A program made the translations under genes and the position numbers. A stretch of DNA of 64,000 nt from Vibrio alfacsensis (lineage in GTDB: Bacteria; Pseudomonadota; Gammaproteobacteria; Enterobacterales; Vibrionaceae): NCBI RefSeq assembly GCF_003544875.1, contig NZ_CP032093.1:1302001-1366000 (forward strand), written 5' to 3'. Under the pieces are notes generated by a model. It worked only from the letters and a program-made list of their open reading frames with translations, was not told the DNA's origin and did not search any database. This document shows, piece after piece, positions 1 to 11,610 of the stretch (position 1 is the stretch's first letter; every line of letters starts with the position of its first letter).

Positions 1-162
1 GATGGTGTTTTCTTAGAGCTTGCAGACGCAAAAGGTTTGAAATCATTAAAAGGTCATCGTGCGGTTGGTGGTATGCGAGCTTCAATCTACAATGCAATGC
101 CAATTGAAGGCGTACAAGCACTGGTTGATTTTATGCGAGAATTTGAACAGCAATACGCTTAA
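1..162 (+). CDS. serC: Phosphoserine aminotransferase, C-terminal end (partial)
   Basis: The first 53 codons of the window read as the C-terminus of SerC, the PLP enzyme that converts 3-phosphohydroxypyruvate to phosphoserine in serine synthesis and also acts in pyridoxal phosphate synthesis. The tail contains [17 protein letters not shown], typical of the SerC substrate-binding end, and closes with a TAA stop followed by a terminator. The start lies outside the window. Identification rests on this short but characteristic tail. Confidence 0.9.
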   Translation, partial: DGVFLELADAKGLKSLKGHRAVGGMRASIYNAMPIEGVQALVDFMREFEQQYA

Positions 163-186
163 TCACTCGCTATGATATACTTCGTT

Positions 187-214
187 AAAGCGTCGCAATT
201 GCGGCGCTTTTTGT
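187..214 (+). terminator. Rho-independent terminator of serC
   Basis: A near-perfect inverted repeat, AAAGCGTCGC / GCGGCGCTTT around AATT, is followed by a T run. It lies 25 bp after the serC stop. Confidence 0.85.
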
Positions 215-441
215 GTGTATTTTACTAATGCTTGTTTTACTAACCGTTATAGCAACAAAATTTTGTTACCGATGCTCGGCGCAATTGATGATTGTTGCTA
301 GTGAGAGATATAGCGCTCAACTTATTCGGTTAAGTGGAAGTTCGTTTAAGTGGAAGCATACGCACAATTTCATTGAGTCTCTTTTGAATACGCGATTTAG
401 GTTCGCTATTTTTGTTCCATCATCAACTACCGAGAATTCTA

Positions 442-1611
442 GTGAGACAACTCTGCCTAATATTTATGTTTTGCTTCTCTTCATTGGCCTTTACTCAAGA
501 GATTCAAGTATGGAGTGGTATTGAGTATTCAACCGTTGCTGAAATCAAAGAGCGCTTTGAGGCCGAGACCGGTAACACGCTCACTATTAGGGAGTTCGAT
601 GTCAATAATATTCGCTCAGAACTTTTATTGGCAAAGCAGACAAGCATTACAGTGCCTGATGTAATTTGGGTCCCATCCGACTTTCTTGGCTTACATGATT
701 ATTTTGATTTGGCAGAGATCCCACTAAATTGGATAGATAAACAGGAAATTGAGCCCAAAGCGCTAGAGTTGGTGACAGTTGGAGATGCCATCTATGGGGT
801 ACCGCTTGGTTTAGGTAATCATTTAGTTTTGTATGTGAATACTATGCTGACGAATGATCTTTATCCGACTTGGGAGAGATTGCGCAGTTTGGCTGAGAAA
901 GGACAGATTTCATTGGCGATGCAATATCCCAATATGTACTTCTTGATGTCATTTATACCGATGTTTTCGGATCACCGCTTTGAACCTGTTACCACCTTTG
1001 ATACGGATACATTGGCTGCAGCCCTAACGTTTTATGGGCGGTTACTTAAAGATGGGGTGCTTAAAGGTCGTTATACGCAAGAACAAGCTCGTGCTCAATT
1101 TGTGAATGGGGAAGTGCCTTATCTGATCGATGGGGATTGGGCGTTAGGCGAGCTAAGGATGCATTTCTCCGATGAGTTGAAGATAAGCCGTTTGCCAATG
1201 TATAACAATCATCATATGCACTCTCTAAGCGGGGGTAAAGTGTTAGCGTTTAATGCGCAAGCGATGCTCGTTCCTGAAAAACGAAAAGCGATGAAAACGT
1301 TAGCAATGATTGTTCAAAAGCCTGATTTTATTGAAGACGTTATCATAAACCAGAATCTGATATCGACCAATCAAACGATTAATCGCAAGTGGTATGACAA
1401 AACTCATTCCTATTACAGTGATCTTTACCGAGAGTTATCGCCATCTTATGTAATGCCAAGTTCGGTGGAAATGGCGGTGACATGGGAAGCATTAATACGC
1501 GGCTATAAAAGATACAGTGCAGGCATGCCCGCAGAAGAGGCGGCAAAGTTCGTCATTGAGTTCATTAATGAGCATTCTGAGCGTATTCACAGTAGTAGGA
1601 AATCATCATGA
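442..1611 (+). CDS. Periplasmic solute-binding protein (family 1, MalE-like)
   Basis: About 389 residues with a hydrophobic signal peptide (LCLIFMFCFSSLAF) followed by a family 1 extracellular solute-binding fold (EIQVWSG at the mature N-terminus, later VPLGLGN and YLIDGDWALGE). The reading frame is open from a TTG at 412, but the GTG at 442 puts the signal peptide at the N-terminus and is preferred. No transporter permease or ATPase is next to it. Instead its stop overlaps the start of a membrane GGDEF protein (ATGA overlap), so the protein probably presents a ligand to that sensor rather than feeding a transporter, as known for NspS/MbaA in V. cholerae. The ligand is unknown. Confidence 0.75.
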   Translation: MRQLCLIFMFCFSSLAFTQEIQVWSGIEYSTVAEIKERFEAETGNTLTIREFDVNNIRSELLLAKQTSITVPDVIWVPSDFLGLHDYFDLAEIPLNWIDKQEIEPKALELVTVGDAIYGVPLGLGNHLVLYVNTMLTNDLYPTWERLRSLAEKGQISLAMQYPNMYFLMSFIPMFSDHRFEPVTTFDTDTLAAALTFYGRLLKDGVLKGRYTQEQARAQFVNGEVPYLIDGDWALGELRMHFSDELKISRLPMYNNHHMHSLSGGKVLAFNAQAMLVPEKRKAMKTLAMIVQKPDFIEDVIINQNLISTNQTINRKWYDKTHSYYSDLYRELSPSYVMPSSVEMAVTWEALIRGYKRYSAGMPAEEAAKFVIEFINEHSERIHSSRKSS

Positions 1612-3540
1612 TAAGTTTACGTAATATTTTAACGTTGATTGTTGTGATGGGCTCTTTGTTACCGGCGTATTGGGTCGGAACGACGATGATCGACAAACAC
1701 CAAGACGATCTCTTAGTTCAAAAAGAGCTTAAGTTAGAAAACAGCACCAAAGGTATTCAGAAAAGTATAAAAGAAGATCTCACGTTTATTACTAACTTAA
1801 CCAGTTGGTATTCGAAAGATCGTTTGCTGGTTCAAGGGATGGAAAACGTGCTTTATTCCAGCATTATCTGGCAGATGATTGAAACCTTTGAAGAGTTAGC
1901 AACCAATGTCAGCACGACTTACATTGTGGATAAAAATTGGCAGCCGATGTATGAAAGCAATGGTTCTGTTTATCATTTGGAGAAAAGTCGGTTATTAAAA
2001 AAAATTCGTGCGGCTGCATCCGTTTATAAACAAGGAAAGATGTTGCATACCACTTATTTTGACGAGGGGCTGGTACTAAAAGGAGGACAGAACGGTATTG
2101 CATTAGTGAGCCCTTTGTTGCCTTACACGCTGCTTCCTGAATCTGAATATGAGCCTCAAGGCTATATTGTGGTTTTGATCTCTTATCAAAACCTTATCCA
2201 GATATCTCAGCCATTTTTGTATAAGCAAGAAAGTGTTGATTTCCATTATGGGGATGTCAGCAATACAAAAGGAGATGGGGATCGCCACCTTTCCACGGTA
2301 GAGATACCAAATGGTCATTTTGTTGAGCCACTTGATATTTCGATGATCCATTCCGTTTCTAATGTTGTCCGTGATCAGGAGTTGAAGCAATCTAAGCAAC
2401 AATTGAACAATATCATTATCGCTACGTTAATCGTGACCTTGTGCATTGCCATATTGGCGAGTCGTTGGCTAACCCAGCCAATTCGACAAATGGAGGAGGT
2501 GGTGCGCAGCTTTAAGGATAACGAGCGTCCTGATCTGCAAGCAAAAGAATTCAGTTTAAAGAATTTAGACAGTTGATGAACTTGCTTGATTCGATGTGGC
2601 TGCAAATCACCAATTATGTTGAAGAGCTAGAAGTTCGTAACCAAGCTCTGCATAAAGCAAACCAAAGAGTGCAAGAGACGAATGCTCAGTTAGAAAACTT
2701 TAATCAAGAACTGGAGCATTGTGTTGGTGAGCAGACGGCGGAATTACGAACTAACTTAGCCAGAGAAGAAGCCCATAAAGCCCATTTAATGACGTTAATT
2801 AATTTTACAACGAGTCATGCCGGGGTTGGTTATCATGCAATTCCGGATTTGATCAATTCAGGCCTACTTCGACTGTTCCCTCATTCAGATATGAGTTTTA
2901 GCTTTCTAAGGCCTAAAGGAAGCCGTATTAAAACCATGTGTTCTTCTCATGGTGAAGTCTTAGGCTATTTTGATTATGGCTCTTATAAGATGAATGATGA
3001 AGAGCGACTCCTACTCGAGTTGTTCAAAAACAGTTGTATTCCTGGTTGGAGCTTGAGGATTTCGCTCGTAGAGATAAGTTATCTAAGTGCTTTAACCGTA
3101 AAGCGTTTGATGAAGATTATGAATTTGCTTGTCAATCTGTTGCACAGAATCGTTGGGATTCGATGGCAATGATTATTATCGATATTAATGGCTTAAAAAC
3201 GCTCAATGATACGTATGGTCATGACCGGGGCGATATCCTCATTATGAAATCAACGCGTCTTATTCGCAGTATCTTGGGTGATGGTCATTCCTTGTATCGA
3301 ATTGGGGGTGATGAGTTTGCGGTGATTGCACAAAATCATGGTAAGCAAGAGCTTGAATCACTCGTAGCGGCGCTAGATTCAGTGCAGCAAGATCAATGGA
3401 TTGAATTTTCTGAGAACCATCGCTATCCAGTTAAATTTTCTGTTGGTGGTGAAACAAGTGAAGTGGCATCACTAAATTGCTTGATATCAATGGCCGATGA
3501 AGCGATGTACCGTAAGAAAAGAGAGTATTATTCCTTGTAG
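1608..3540 (+). pseudogene. Membrane sensor diguanylate cyclase, frameshifted twice
   Basis: The product has an N-terminal TM segment (about residues 5-25), a periplasmic sensor region of about 230 residues, a second TM segment (ATLIVTLCIAILASRWL), a HAMP-like linker (TQPIRQMEEVV), a coiled coil, and a GGDEF domain with an intact RIGGDEF motif at 3298-3318. GGDEF domains make cyclic di-GMP. The frame breaks twice. Adding one T at 2573-2574 restores KNLDSLMNLLDSMW, and adding one A to the A5 tract at 3026-3030 restores ELFKKQLYSWLELEDFARR. The usual DxLT motif is degenerate (DKLS). The gene is translationally coupled to the binding protein upstream. It is either a genuine pseudogene or carries two homopolymer sequencing errors; I favour the latter. 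Confidence 0.75.
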
Positions 3541-3640
3541 TGCGTTACGTTGCAAAGTGTATTCTTTTGACTAAAGCACTATGCTGATTCATATATTAGT
3601 CTTGTACAAACAATGACGAAATCGGATGATAGAAAATGTA

Positions 3641-3679
3641 AACGGCCAGCGTAGGTTTTCCTATTGCTGGCCGTTTTTA
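3641..3679 (+). terminator. Rho-independent terminator after the GGDEF gene
   Basis: The stem AACGGCCAGC / GCTGGCCGTT has a short loop and is followed by TTTTTAT. Confidence 0.85.
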
Positions 3680-3769
3680 TTAGAAATGTTCGTTCATGGA
3701 ATCTCAACGAACTTGAATTGTGTTCATCGGAGATTTGTTAATTTGAACTGCAGTTACTCTGAATGTGAC

Positions 3770-4465
3770 TTATTTAGTATGGAAAATTTGCTCTGTTTCG
3801 AGTGATGTCAAAGCACGAATTTGGCGCCATACGTAGTAAAAAATACCGAACATCATCAACATACTTGGAATGGCTATCATTGGGTAGCTGTATAACGTGA
3901 GCTTACCTAATTCTTCATTGAAAGCAGCAGTGCCAGCAGGACTTGTCACAATCCAAGTAGCAAGGAAATAGTTCATTGCTGAGGAGAACGCAAAGGTGCT
4001 CGCAAATAGGTAGTTTGATGACATGAGACAACGCTCGAACTCGTCAGTACGCCCATTTTCTGTCAACCGCTCTTTGATTAGTGTGAGGTTCAAAATGGTG
4101 TCGTTGAGTAGCATCTTTTGCATAAACGGGTAGCGTGTGAACGTCGACCCCAAGACTGCTAAACCAATAAGACCAGGAATTAAAGCCTCTTTAAGTGCCA
4201 ACCAACGTGTATCAAGTTCCAATAAACCGATGCCACCAGTTAATAGCACGCTGACAAAGCCTAGTGCAGAGATAAAGTTAAACTTTTTATTGCGAATAAG
4301 ATCCATGCCGCCGTAAATAATGGGAAAGAGCAAAGCAACAATGAGTGCCATTGCTGTTCCCAAATGCTCTTCGCCACTAAATTTCATCAAGATGAAAGAG
4401 GGGATGAAGACGTTAAAGAGGATCTCGAATAAGGGATTCGACTTTTTTGTGGTCGTGTTACTCAT
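3770..4465 (-). CDS. VC0807-family integral membrane protein
   Basis: The product is 231 residues with about six hydrophobic segments. Conserved blocks are typical of the VC0807 family: NPLFEILFNVFIPSFILMK at the N-terminus, then LLTGGIGLLELD and AALIPGLIG-like and FTRYPF segments. The biochemical function of the family is not known; it is an inner-membrane protein widespread in Vibrionaceae. The gene stands alone, convergent with the GGDEF gene and downstream of cydC on the same strand, with a 240-bp gap that contains the cydC terminator and presumably its own promoter. Confidence 0.75.
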   Translation of the reverse strand: MSNTTTKKSNPLFEILFNVFIPSFILMKFSGEEHLGTAMALIVALLFPIIYGGMDLIRNKKFNFISALGFVSVLLTGGIGLLELDTRWLALKEALIPGLIGLAVLGSTFTRYPFMQKMLLNDTILNLTLIKERLTENGRTDEFERCLMSSNYLFASTFAFSSAMNYFLATWIVTSPAGTAAFNEELGKLTLYSYPMIAIPSMLMMFGIFYYVWRQIRALTSLETEQIFHTK

Positions 4466-4663
4466 AATTTCTAATGACTCTATTGTGTCGGATACGATTT
4501 CACTTCGATGGGAAGTGTTTACTGCTCAGCCGCAGATGTAAAGTATTAAAGCGCCGGTTTATGTAACGACTTATGAAATAAACAGTGCTGAGCGCATAGT
4601 CTATATGCCGCAGAATAATTATATGGACAAAAATCAGAGGTGAGAAGATCGATGTACCATAAG

Positions 4664-4690
4664 AAAGGCTCACCAAACGATGAGCCTTGT
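4664..4690 (-). terminator. Terminator of cydDC
   Basis: On the minus strand GGCTCATCGTTTGGTGAGCC forms a stem-loop followed by TTTCTTAT, just after the cydC stop. Confidence 0.8.
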
Positions 4691-4705
4691 GTATAAATGT
4701 TGTCG

Positions 4706-6427
4706 CTATAAAGATTGCCACAGCTGATGGTATCGGCCTTTTTGTGCAAGCAGCGTGTGGTGAGCACCTTGCTCGATGATCTCGCCTTGCTCCATTAAGC
4801 AGATGTTGTCCATGCTTTCGAGCTCAATTAAGCGGTGAGTGATGAATACGACCGTTTTATTGGTGAAGTGCAGCTGGAACAATTCCATTATTTTTTGTTC
4901 AGTGCGCTTATCAAGACCTTCGGTTGGCTCATCAAGAAGTAGGATAGGGGCATCTCGTAATAGTGCTCGAGCAATACCAATACGGCGTTTTTCGCCCCCA
5001 GATAGCTGACGACCACCATCACCTAACCAGGTGTCTAGCCCTGGTTCATCTAAAAGATTTGCCAGTTCCACTTTGGTTAGAATTTCGACAAGTTGCTCAT
5101 CACTTGCCTCTGGTGCTGCAAGTAATAAGTTATCTCGCAGTGTGCCATTTAAAACGTCCACGCGCTGACTTACTACTGTGATTGCGGCACGTAAATCCGA
5201 TTCACTCCAATCTTGAAGTGGAGCACCACCAATACGCACTTGGCCTTTGTTTACGTCCCAGTAGCGACATAGCAATTGTATTAATGTTGATTTACCTGAC
5301 CCCGTTTGACCAACGACCGCCGTTTTTGACCCAAGCGGTAGCGATAGCGTGAGTTCTTTGACGACTTTCTGCTGGCCATCAGGGTAAGTGAAATCAATAT
5401 TGTCGAATTCAATATCCAGTGGTAAATCTGGTCGCTCAGATTGCTCTGGGAAAATAACGTCAGGCTCAGCCAGAATGACGTCATTTAATCGACGTGCAGA
5501 AGTTAACGTTTGACCTAGATATTGGAATGCACCAGCGATTGGCATGAGAATCTCAAAGCTTGCCATCGTTGCGAATGCAAATAGCGCAATCCAAGGATCG
5601 GGTGCTCGACCACCAACACCATCCGCCGCAAACCATAGCATAACCACCAACGTTAGTCCGTTTGCCAGCATCAGCAAACCAGAAGCCATACCAGTGAGAT
5701 TTGCGTTTACGAACTGGTTCGACAGCAGTTGATTTTGCTTTTCAAGAATCGCATTTCGGTAACGCTCTTCCGCGCCAAATAGACTCAATTCGCTGTAACC
5801 TTGCAGCCAGTCTAATGTCGCAACACGTAGCTGAGCTTTATTATGAGTGAGGTGCTCACCATTGTGTTTGCCAAGCTTGTAAAACAGCACCGGCCATATC
5901 AGGAGCATAACCGTTAAGATGCCGCCTAGTAGAATAGCAAGGTGCCAATCGAAGAACGCTAAAACGGCGGTCATCGCTAAAATGCCGAAGATACCAACAA
6001 TTACTGGACTAATAAGACGCAGATAAACGTGGTCCATTGCATCGACATCAGCCACTAAGCGATTCAGGAGGTCTGCATCACGTAAAGTTGAAATACGGCC
6101 GGGAATAAGCGGTGCAAGCTTCTTAAAGAAGAATATCCGTAGGTCGGTCAGAAGTTTGAATGTTGCATTATGGCTAACAACACGCTCTCCCCATCGACCG
6201 GCGGTACGTGCCATCGCTGCACCACGTACTCCTGCACCAGGCAACATGTAGTTGAAAGTTTCACGTGCAATGGTGAGGCCTGCAACTGCCGATGCAGAAA
6301 TAAACCAACCAGAAAGGGTTAATAGTCCAATAGAAGCCGCTAGAGTGAGGAATGCTAATAACATGCCTAACGACAAGCCAAACCAATGTTTTTTATACAG
6401 CTTTAGATAAGGGAGTAAATCACGCAT
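4706..6427 (-). CDS. cydC: Thiol reductant ABC exporter subunit CydC
   Basis: The product is 573 residues: an N-terminal six-TM ABC exporter domain and a C-terminal ATPase domain with Walker A GQTGSGKST, signature LSGGEKRR, Walker B ILLLDEPTEGLD and the H-loop THR. CydDC is a heterodimeric inner-membrane exporter of glutathione and cysteine needed for assembly of cytochrome bd oxidase and for periplasmic redox balance. Its start overlaps the end of cydD by 8 bp, so the two are co-translated. The trxB-cydD-cydC order matches E. coli and supports the assignment. Confidence 0.95.
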   Translation of the reverse strand: MRDLLPYLKLYKKHWFGLSLGMLLAFLTLAASIGLLTLSGWFISASAVAGLTIARETFNYMLPGAGVRGAAMARTAGRWGERVVSHNATFKLLTDLRIFFFKKLAPLIPGRISTLRDADLLNRLVADVDAMDHVYLRLISPVIVGIFGILAMTAVLAFFDWHLAILLGGILTVMLLIWPVLFYKLGKHNGEHLTHNKAQLRVATLDWLQGYSELSLFGAEERYRNAILEKQNQLLSNQFVNANLTGMASGLLMLANGLTLVVMLWFAADGVGGRAPDPWIALFAFATMASFEILMPIAGAFQYLGQTLTSARRLNDVILAEPDVIFPEQSERPDLPLDIEFDNIDFTYPDGQQKVVKELTLSLPLGSKTAVVGQTGSGKSTLIQLLCRYWDVNKGQVRIGGAPLQDWSESDLRAAITVVSQRVDVLNGTLRDNLLLAAPEASDEQLVEILTKVELANLLDEPGLDTWLGDGGRQLSGGEKRRIGIARALLRDAPILLLDEPTEGLDKRTEQKIMELFQLHFTNKTVVFITHRLIELESMDNICLMEQGEIIEQGAHHTLLAQKGRYHQLWQSL

Positions 6428-8207
6428 CTAAGTTCCCCTTGTCTGATTCACGTTGAGCGAGGTTCGCTGCCAACATTTCTTTAAATAAACCATCTTGAGA
6501 GGCTAACGTAGTATAGTCACCACGTTGAATGATTTGACCTTGTTGCATAACAAGAATTTGCGACACATTTTGTAGTGGCGCAAGTTGGTGAGTGATCATC
6601 AAGTTGGTGGTAGACGCCGTGTATTTACCAATGCCTTCCATAACAAGCTTTTCACTACGAGCATCCAAACTTGCTGTCGGCTCGTCCAGCAACCAAAAAC
6701 GACCATTTTGCAACATCGCACGTGCAAGCGCGAGACGTTGCGCCTGACCGACAGATAAACCACCGGAACGGTCGGAGACCTGGTAATCCAAACCGTGCAT
6801 CTCAACAAATTCAGAGGCATGAGAATCATGGAGTACCGAGTGCACTTGCTGATCTTGAATATTTTGTTTACCAAGGGTGACGTTGTCACGAATGCTGCCG
6901 TGTAGAAGCATTGGGTTTTGGCCAATCCAACTGATGGCTTTACGCCATGTGGATAGATCCAATTCAGAAAATTCATCACCGTTTATCTTCAGGCTGCCTT
7001 TGTATGGCATAAAGCCAAGGATAGTATTCACTAAACTGGTTTTACCGGCACCACTTGGTCCGACTAACGCCGTACTTTGGTTTGAATCTAGTGTGAAACT
7101 CAGTGGGCCAGCCAACTGCTTTCCCTCAGGGCTAAAGATAATCAGGTCCGTCGCTTCAATATGAATGGCTGAATTTGGCTCTATTGCTTTATTGCCATTT
7201 TTGACTTGATCAACATCTAACTCAAGAAACTCTACGATACTTTCGGCTGCACCAACAGCTTGCTGCTTGGCATGATAAAACGTGCCAAGGTCACGCAGTG
7301 GTTGATAAAATTCAGGGGCAAGAATCAAGATGAAGAGGCCCGCGAATAGAGTGACCCCTGTACCGTAGTAGCCAAAGTTGAGCTCACCAATGTAGCTAAA
7401 GCCAAAGTACACCGCGGTAATTGCGATAGAGATAGAGGTGAAAAACTCAAGAACAGCTGAAGATAAGAACGCAATCTTTAACACATCCATGGTGCGAGTG
7501 CGAAATACTTCAGATGCGCCTTTTAGCGTCTCAGTTTCCGACTGAGTGCGGTCAAACAGACGAATGGTTGTCATCGCTTGTAAACGATCATAGAAATGAC
7601 CGGATAAGCGTTGCAGTGCTTTAAAGTTCTTGCGGTTGGCATCCGCGGCTTTCATACCAACAAGTGCCATGAACATCGGAACTAACGGAGCAGTGATAAG
7701 GAAAATTAGACCTGCAGCCCAGTTAATAGGGAAGACCACCACGAGGATGATAAAAGGCACGAGTACAGACAGTGACATTTGTGGCAAGTAGCGAGAGAAG
7801 AAGTCTTGCATATCTTCCACTTGCTCTAAGATCAGTGTTGCCCAACTACCAGCAGGTTTGCCTTTAATGTAAGCGGGGCCAAGCTGGTGGACTTTATCTA
7901 GAATCATTTGACGGATGTAAACGCGGATTTGCTCACCACAGCGGTAACCTGCGATTTCGCGTCCCCACGTACAAGCTGCGCGCCCAATAACGGTGACGCC
8001 TAATCCGACGAAATGCCAAACAAGATCATTTTTGTCGGCATGTTCAATGATTAACTGATGAAGAATGGAGGCGAGCAGGGCTGCTTGAGCCAATAAAAAC
8101 ACGCTTGATAGTACGCCTAGGCCTATCGCAACCATTAGCCAGCGCTTGGCCAACTTACTCTGTTGCTTAAGCCACTTATTCAAGCTGCTTTGCTTTTTCT
8201 TATCCAT
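6420..8207 (-). CDS. cydD: Thiol reductant ABC exporter subunit CydD
   Basis: The product is 595 residues with a six-TM exporter domain (about residues 20-310) followed by an ABC ATPase with Walker A GPSGAGKTS, signature LSVGQAQRLALARAM and Walker B FWLLDEPTASLD. It is the partner of CydC in the glutathione/cysteine exporter. The reading frame runs directly into cydC. A trxB terminator lies upstream, so cydDC most likely has its own promoter in the 8208-8250 interval. Confidence 0.95.
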   Translation of the reverse strand: MDKKKQSSLNKWLKQQSKLAKRWLMVAIGLGVLSSVFLLAQAALLASILHQLIIEHADKNDLVWHFVGLGVTVIGRAACTWGREIAGYRCGEQIRVYIRQMILDKVHQLGPAYIKGKPAGSWATLILEQVEDMQDFFSRYLPQMSLSVLVPFIILVVVFPINWAAGLIFLITAPLVPMFMALVGMKAADANRKNFKALQRLSGHFYDRLQAMTTIRLFDRTQSETETLKGASEVFRTRTMDVLKIAFLSSAVLEFFTSISIAITAVYFGFSYIGELNFGYYGTGVTLFAGLFILILAPEFYQPLRDLGTFYHAKQQAVGAAESIVEFLELDVDQVKNGNKAIEPNSAIHIEATDLIIFSPEGKQLAGPLSFTLDSNQSTALVGPSGAGKTSLVNTILGFMPYKGSLKINGDEFSELDLSTWRKAISWIGQNPMLLHGSIRDNVTLGKQNIQDQQVHSVLHDSHASEFVEMHGLDYQVSDRSGGLSVGQAQRLALARAMLQNGRFWLLDEPTASLDARSEKLVMEGIGKYTASTTNLMITHQLAPLQNVSQILVMQQGQIIQRGDYTTLASQDGLFKEMLAANLAQRESDKGNLDA

Positions 8208-8249
8208 TATGAAGCAATGATAATTGTTTTAATGAGGCGGTAGTATACA

Positions 8250-8280
8250 AAGAAAACCCAGCGGGAATACCGCTGGGCTG
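8250..8280 (-). terminator. Terminator of trxB
   Basis: The minus-strand stem CCCAGCGG / CCGCTGGG is followed by TTTTCTTTG. It separates trxB from cydD. Confidence 0.85.
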
Positions 8281-8337
8281 TAAGGATATGACACAAATGT
8301 GAAAAGTTATATGTCAATATATCTTAGTGAGCAAAGG

Positions 8338-9661
<1,324 letters not shown>

Positions 9662-10319
9662 ATGATGTTACATTCACGTGAGAACACCCTACATTTAACC
9701 CAGCTCAGCATGGCAGCCATTGAGCAGCTTTCGCCATCATTTAATGGCTTACCACGCACGGAACATGCAGATGGTCAATATCGCCTAAGACGTTACTCTG
9801 TGGTTGGTTTTGAAAATGGACAAGTTGTGGATTTAAATAAAAACAGTTTTGTCCAATCTTCGGATATCAACCGATTTCAAGGCGATGTCGTTCGTCAATT
9901 TGAACCGATTGAAAAGGAAATCATCTCAAGCGAAGGATTCCGAGAGATGTGTGCTTTGTTTATGAACGCAAATTATTTAGCGGATGGACAAGAAATCGAG
10001 ATTCATCAAATTCGAATCACGGCCATTTATGATGAAACCCAAGTTGCCCCAGAGGGGGTACACCAAGATGGATTTGATCATATCGCTTTAGTTGGTGTGG
10101 GGCGTCATAACATCATGGGGGGACATCATGTTATATAGCAGTCATAACCAAGCACCGTTTTTTAGGAAAGTGTTAGAGAATGGAGAAGTGGCTATGTTGG
10201 CAGACAGTAAGTTGTGGCACAACGCCGTCCCAATTCGCTCTGTTATTAATGATCAAGAAGGTCACATGGATGTTTTTGTTTTGACAGCAACGGACAAGCG
10301 CAATGAACTTCAATCTTAA
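9662..10319 (+). pseudogene. 2OG-Fe(II) dioxygenase (isoleucine-hydroxylase-like family), frameshifted
   Basis: The product is about 218 residues and matches the PF10014-type 2-oxoglutarate/Fe(II) dioxygenases, whose studied member hydroxylates free L-isoleucine. The iron ligands are visible as VHQDGFDH (His-x-Asp) in the first frame and SKLWHNAVPI (distal His) in the second. The frame breaks in the G6 tract at 10117-10122; removing one G gives IMGDIMLYSSH and joins the two parts. The start at 9662 (ATG ATG) follows an AAAGGAG site. The 3' end overlaps the NifS-like gene by 17 bp, so the two form one operon and probably act on related amino-acid substrates. The break may be a sequencing artefact. 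Confidence 0.75.
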
Positions 10320-11538
10320 TCAGGTCAGAGAGCAATTCCCTGCATTGGCTCAATATCATAATGATCGACCGGTGACATTTTTTGATGGCCCGGGCGGGTC
10401 GCAGGTACCGCAAAGGGTATTGGATAGTATGGTTAACTATCTGGGCCGTTTTAATTCAAACCTTGGTGGGCATTACTTTTCTAGCCAAGCAACCGTCCAA
10501 GTGATGCAGTTGGCGAGAGAGTCTGCACAAGCGCTTTTGAACGCACCGTCTTCAGGTAATATTGTGTTTGGTGCAAACATGACTTCTCTTACTTTTCAAT
10601 TGAGTCGTGCAATTAGTCGTGATTGGAAAGAGGGAGATGAAATCATCGTTTCCTCATTAGATCACTATTCAAATGTATCGAGTTGGCAGCAAGCTGCGCA
10701 AGACAAAGGGGCGGTTGTTCATCAAGTTCGAGTTAATGAAGAAGACTGCACATTAGATCTCGACCATTTGAAAAACTTGCTCAATGAAAAGACCCGTTTG
10801 GTTGCAGTGACTTTCGCTTCCAACACGACAGGCTCGATTGTAGATGTTCGACGTGTCGTTGACATGGCCCATCAGGTTGGTGCGCAGGTGTATGTTGATG
10901 CGGTTCATTACGCGCCTCATCATTTAGTGGATGTGCAAGAGCTAGAATGTGACTTCTTAGCATGTTCTGCGTACAAATTTTTCGGTCCTCATGTCGGTAT
11001 TGCATACGTGGCAGATCAGTGGCTACATACGGTTAAACCATATAAGGTTGAGCCTGCCACGAATATTGGCCCTGGGCGCTTTGAAACGGGCACGCAAAGT
11101 TTCGAAGGATTGGCTGGCGTCACCGCTGCGGTGGATTACTTAGCACAATTTGGAGAAGCAGGCTTGTCACTTCGCCAGAGACTAGAGCAAAGTTACGCTT
11201 TGTATAATCAACATGAAGAGCGATTAAGCGCACATTTTTTACAGCGTTTAAGCGCGCTTGATGGTGTTAATTTATTCGGTATTAATCATGAAAGCAGTCA
11301 ACATCGAACGCCTACGTTTGCTTTAACATTTGATAGATACTCTCCTGAATTTATTGCTAAGACGTTAGGGGAGCACAATATCTGTGTTTGGAATGGTCAC
11401 TTCTACGCCTTGGGTTTGGTACGTCAATTAGGCTTAGAGGAGTCGGGGGGCGTGGTTCGTATCGGCTGTATGCACTACAACACCACGGCGGAAATAGATA
11501 TGTTGTTTGATATACTGGAAAACATCCTTGATGCCTAA
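10303..11538 (+). CDS. NifS/SufS-like aminotransferase class V protein (VC1184 subfamily)
   Basis: The product is 411 residues of fold-type I PLP enzyme. The Schiff-base lysine is in SAYKFFGPHVG, the PLP-phosphate region in NMTSLTF and VDAVHYAPH, and the C-terminus carries GVVRIGCMHYNT. This subfamily (VC1184 type) is annotated as cysteine-desulfurase-like, but no mobile catalytic-cysteine loop of IscS type is evident and there is no Fe-S cluster gene nearby, so the true reaction is unknown. It overlaps the dioxygenase gene and is followed by a strong terminator, making a two-gene operon. Confidence 0.8.
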   Translation: MNFNLNQVREQFPALAQYHNDRPVTFFDGPGGSQVPQRVLDSMVNYLGRFNSNLGGHYFSSQATVQVMQLARESAQALLNAPSSGNIVFGANMTSLTFQLSRAISRDWKEGDEIIVSSLDHYSNVSSWQQAAQDKGAVVHQVRVNEEDCTLDLDHLKNLLNEKTRLVAVTFASNTTGSIVDVRRVVDMAHQVGAQVYVDAVHYAPHHLVDVQELECDFLACSAYKFFGPHVGIAYVADQWLHTVKPYKVEPATNIGPGRFETGTQSFEGLAGVTAAVDYLAQFGEAGLSLRQRLEQSYALYNQHEERLSAHFLQRLSALDGVNLFGINHESSQHRTPTFALTFDRYSPEFIAKTLGEHNICVWNGHFYALGLVRQLGLEESGGVVRIGCMHYNTTAEIDMLFDILENILDA

Positions 11539-11559
11539 GTGATACTATTTTCAGCAAAC

Positions 11560-11593
11560 AAAGCTCGAGTGATTGACTCGAGCTTTTTCTTTT
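11560..11593 (+). terminator. Terminator of the dioxygenase/NifS-like operon
   Basis: A perfect stem AAGCTCGAGT / ACTCGAGCTT with a 5-nt loop is followed by a T-rich tail. It may serve the convergent gene as well. Confidence 0.9.
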
Positions 11594-11610
11594 TGGGAAA
11601 AGTAAATGGC

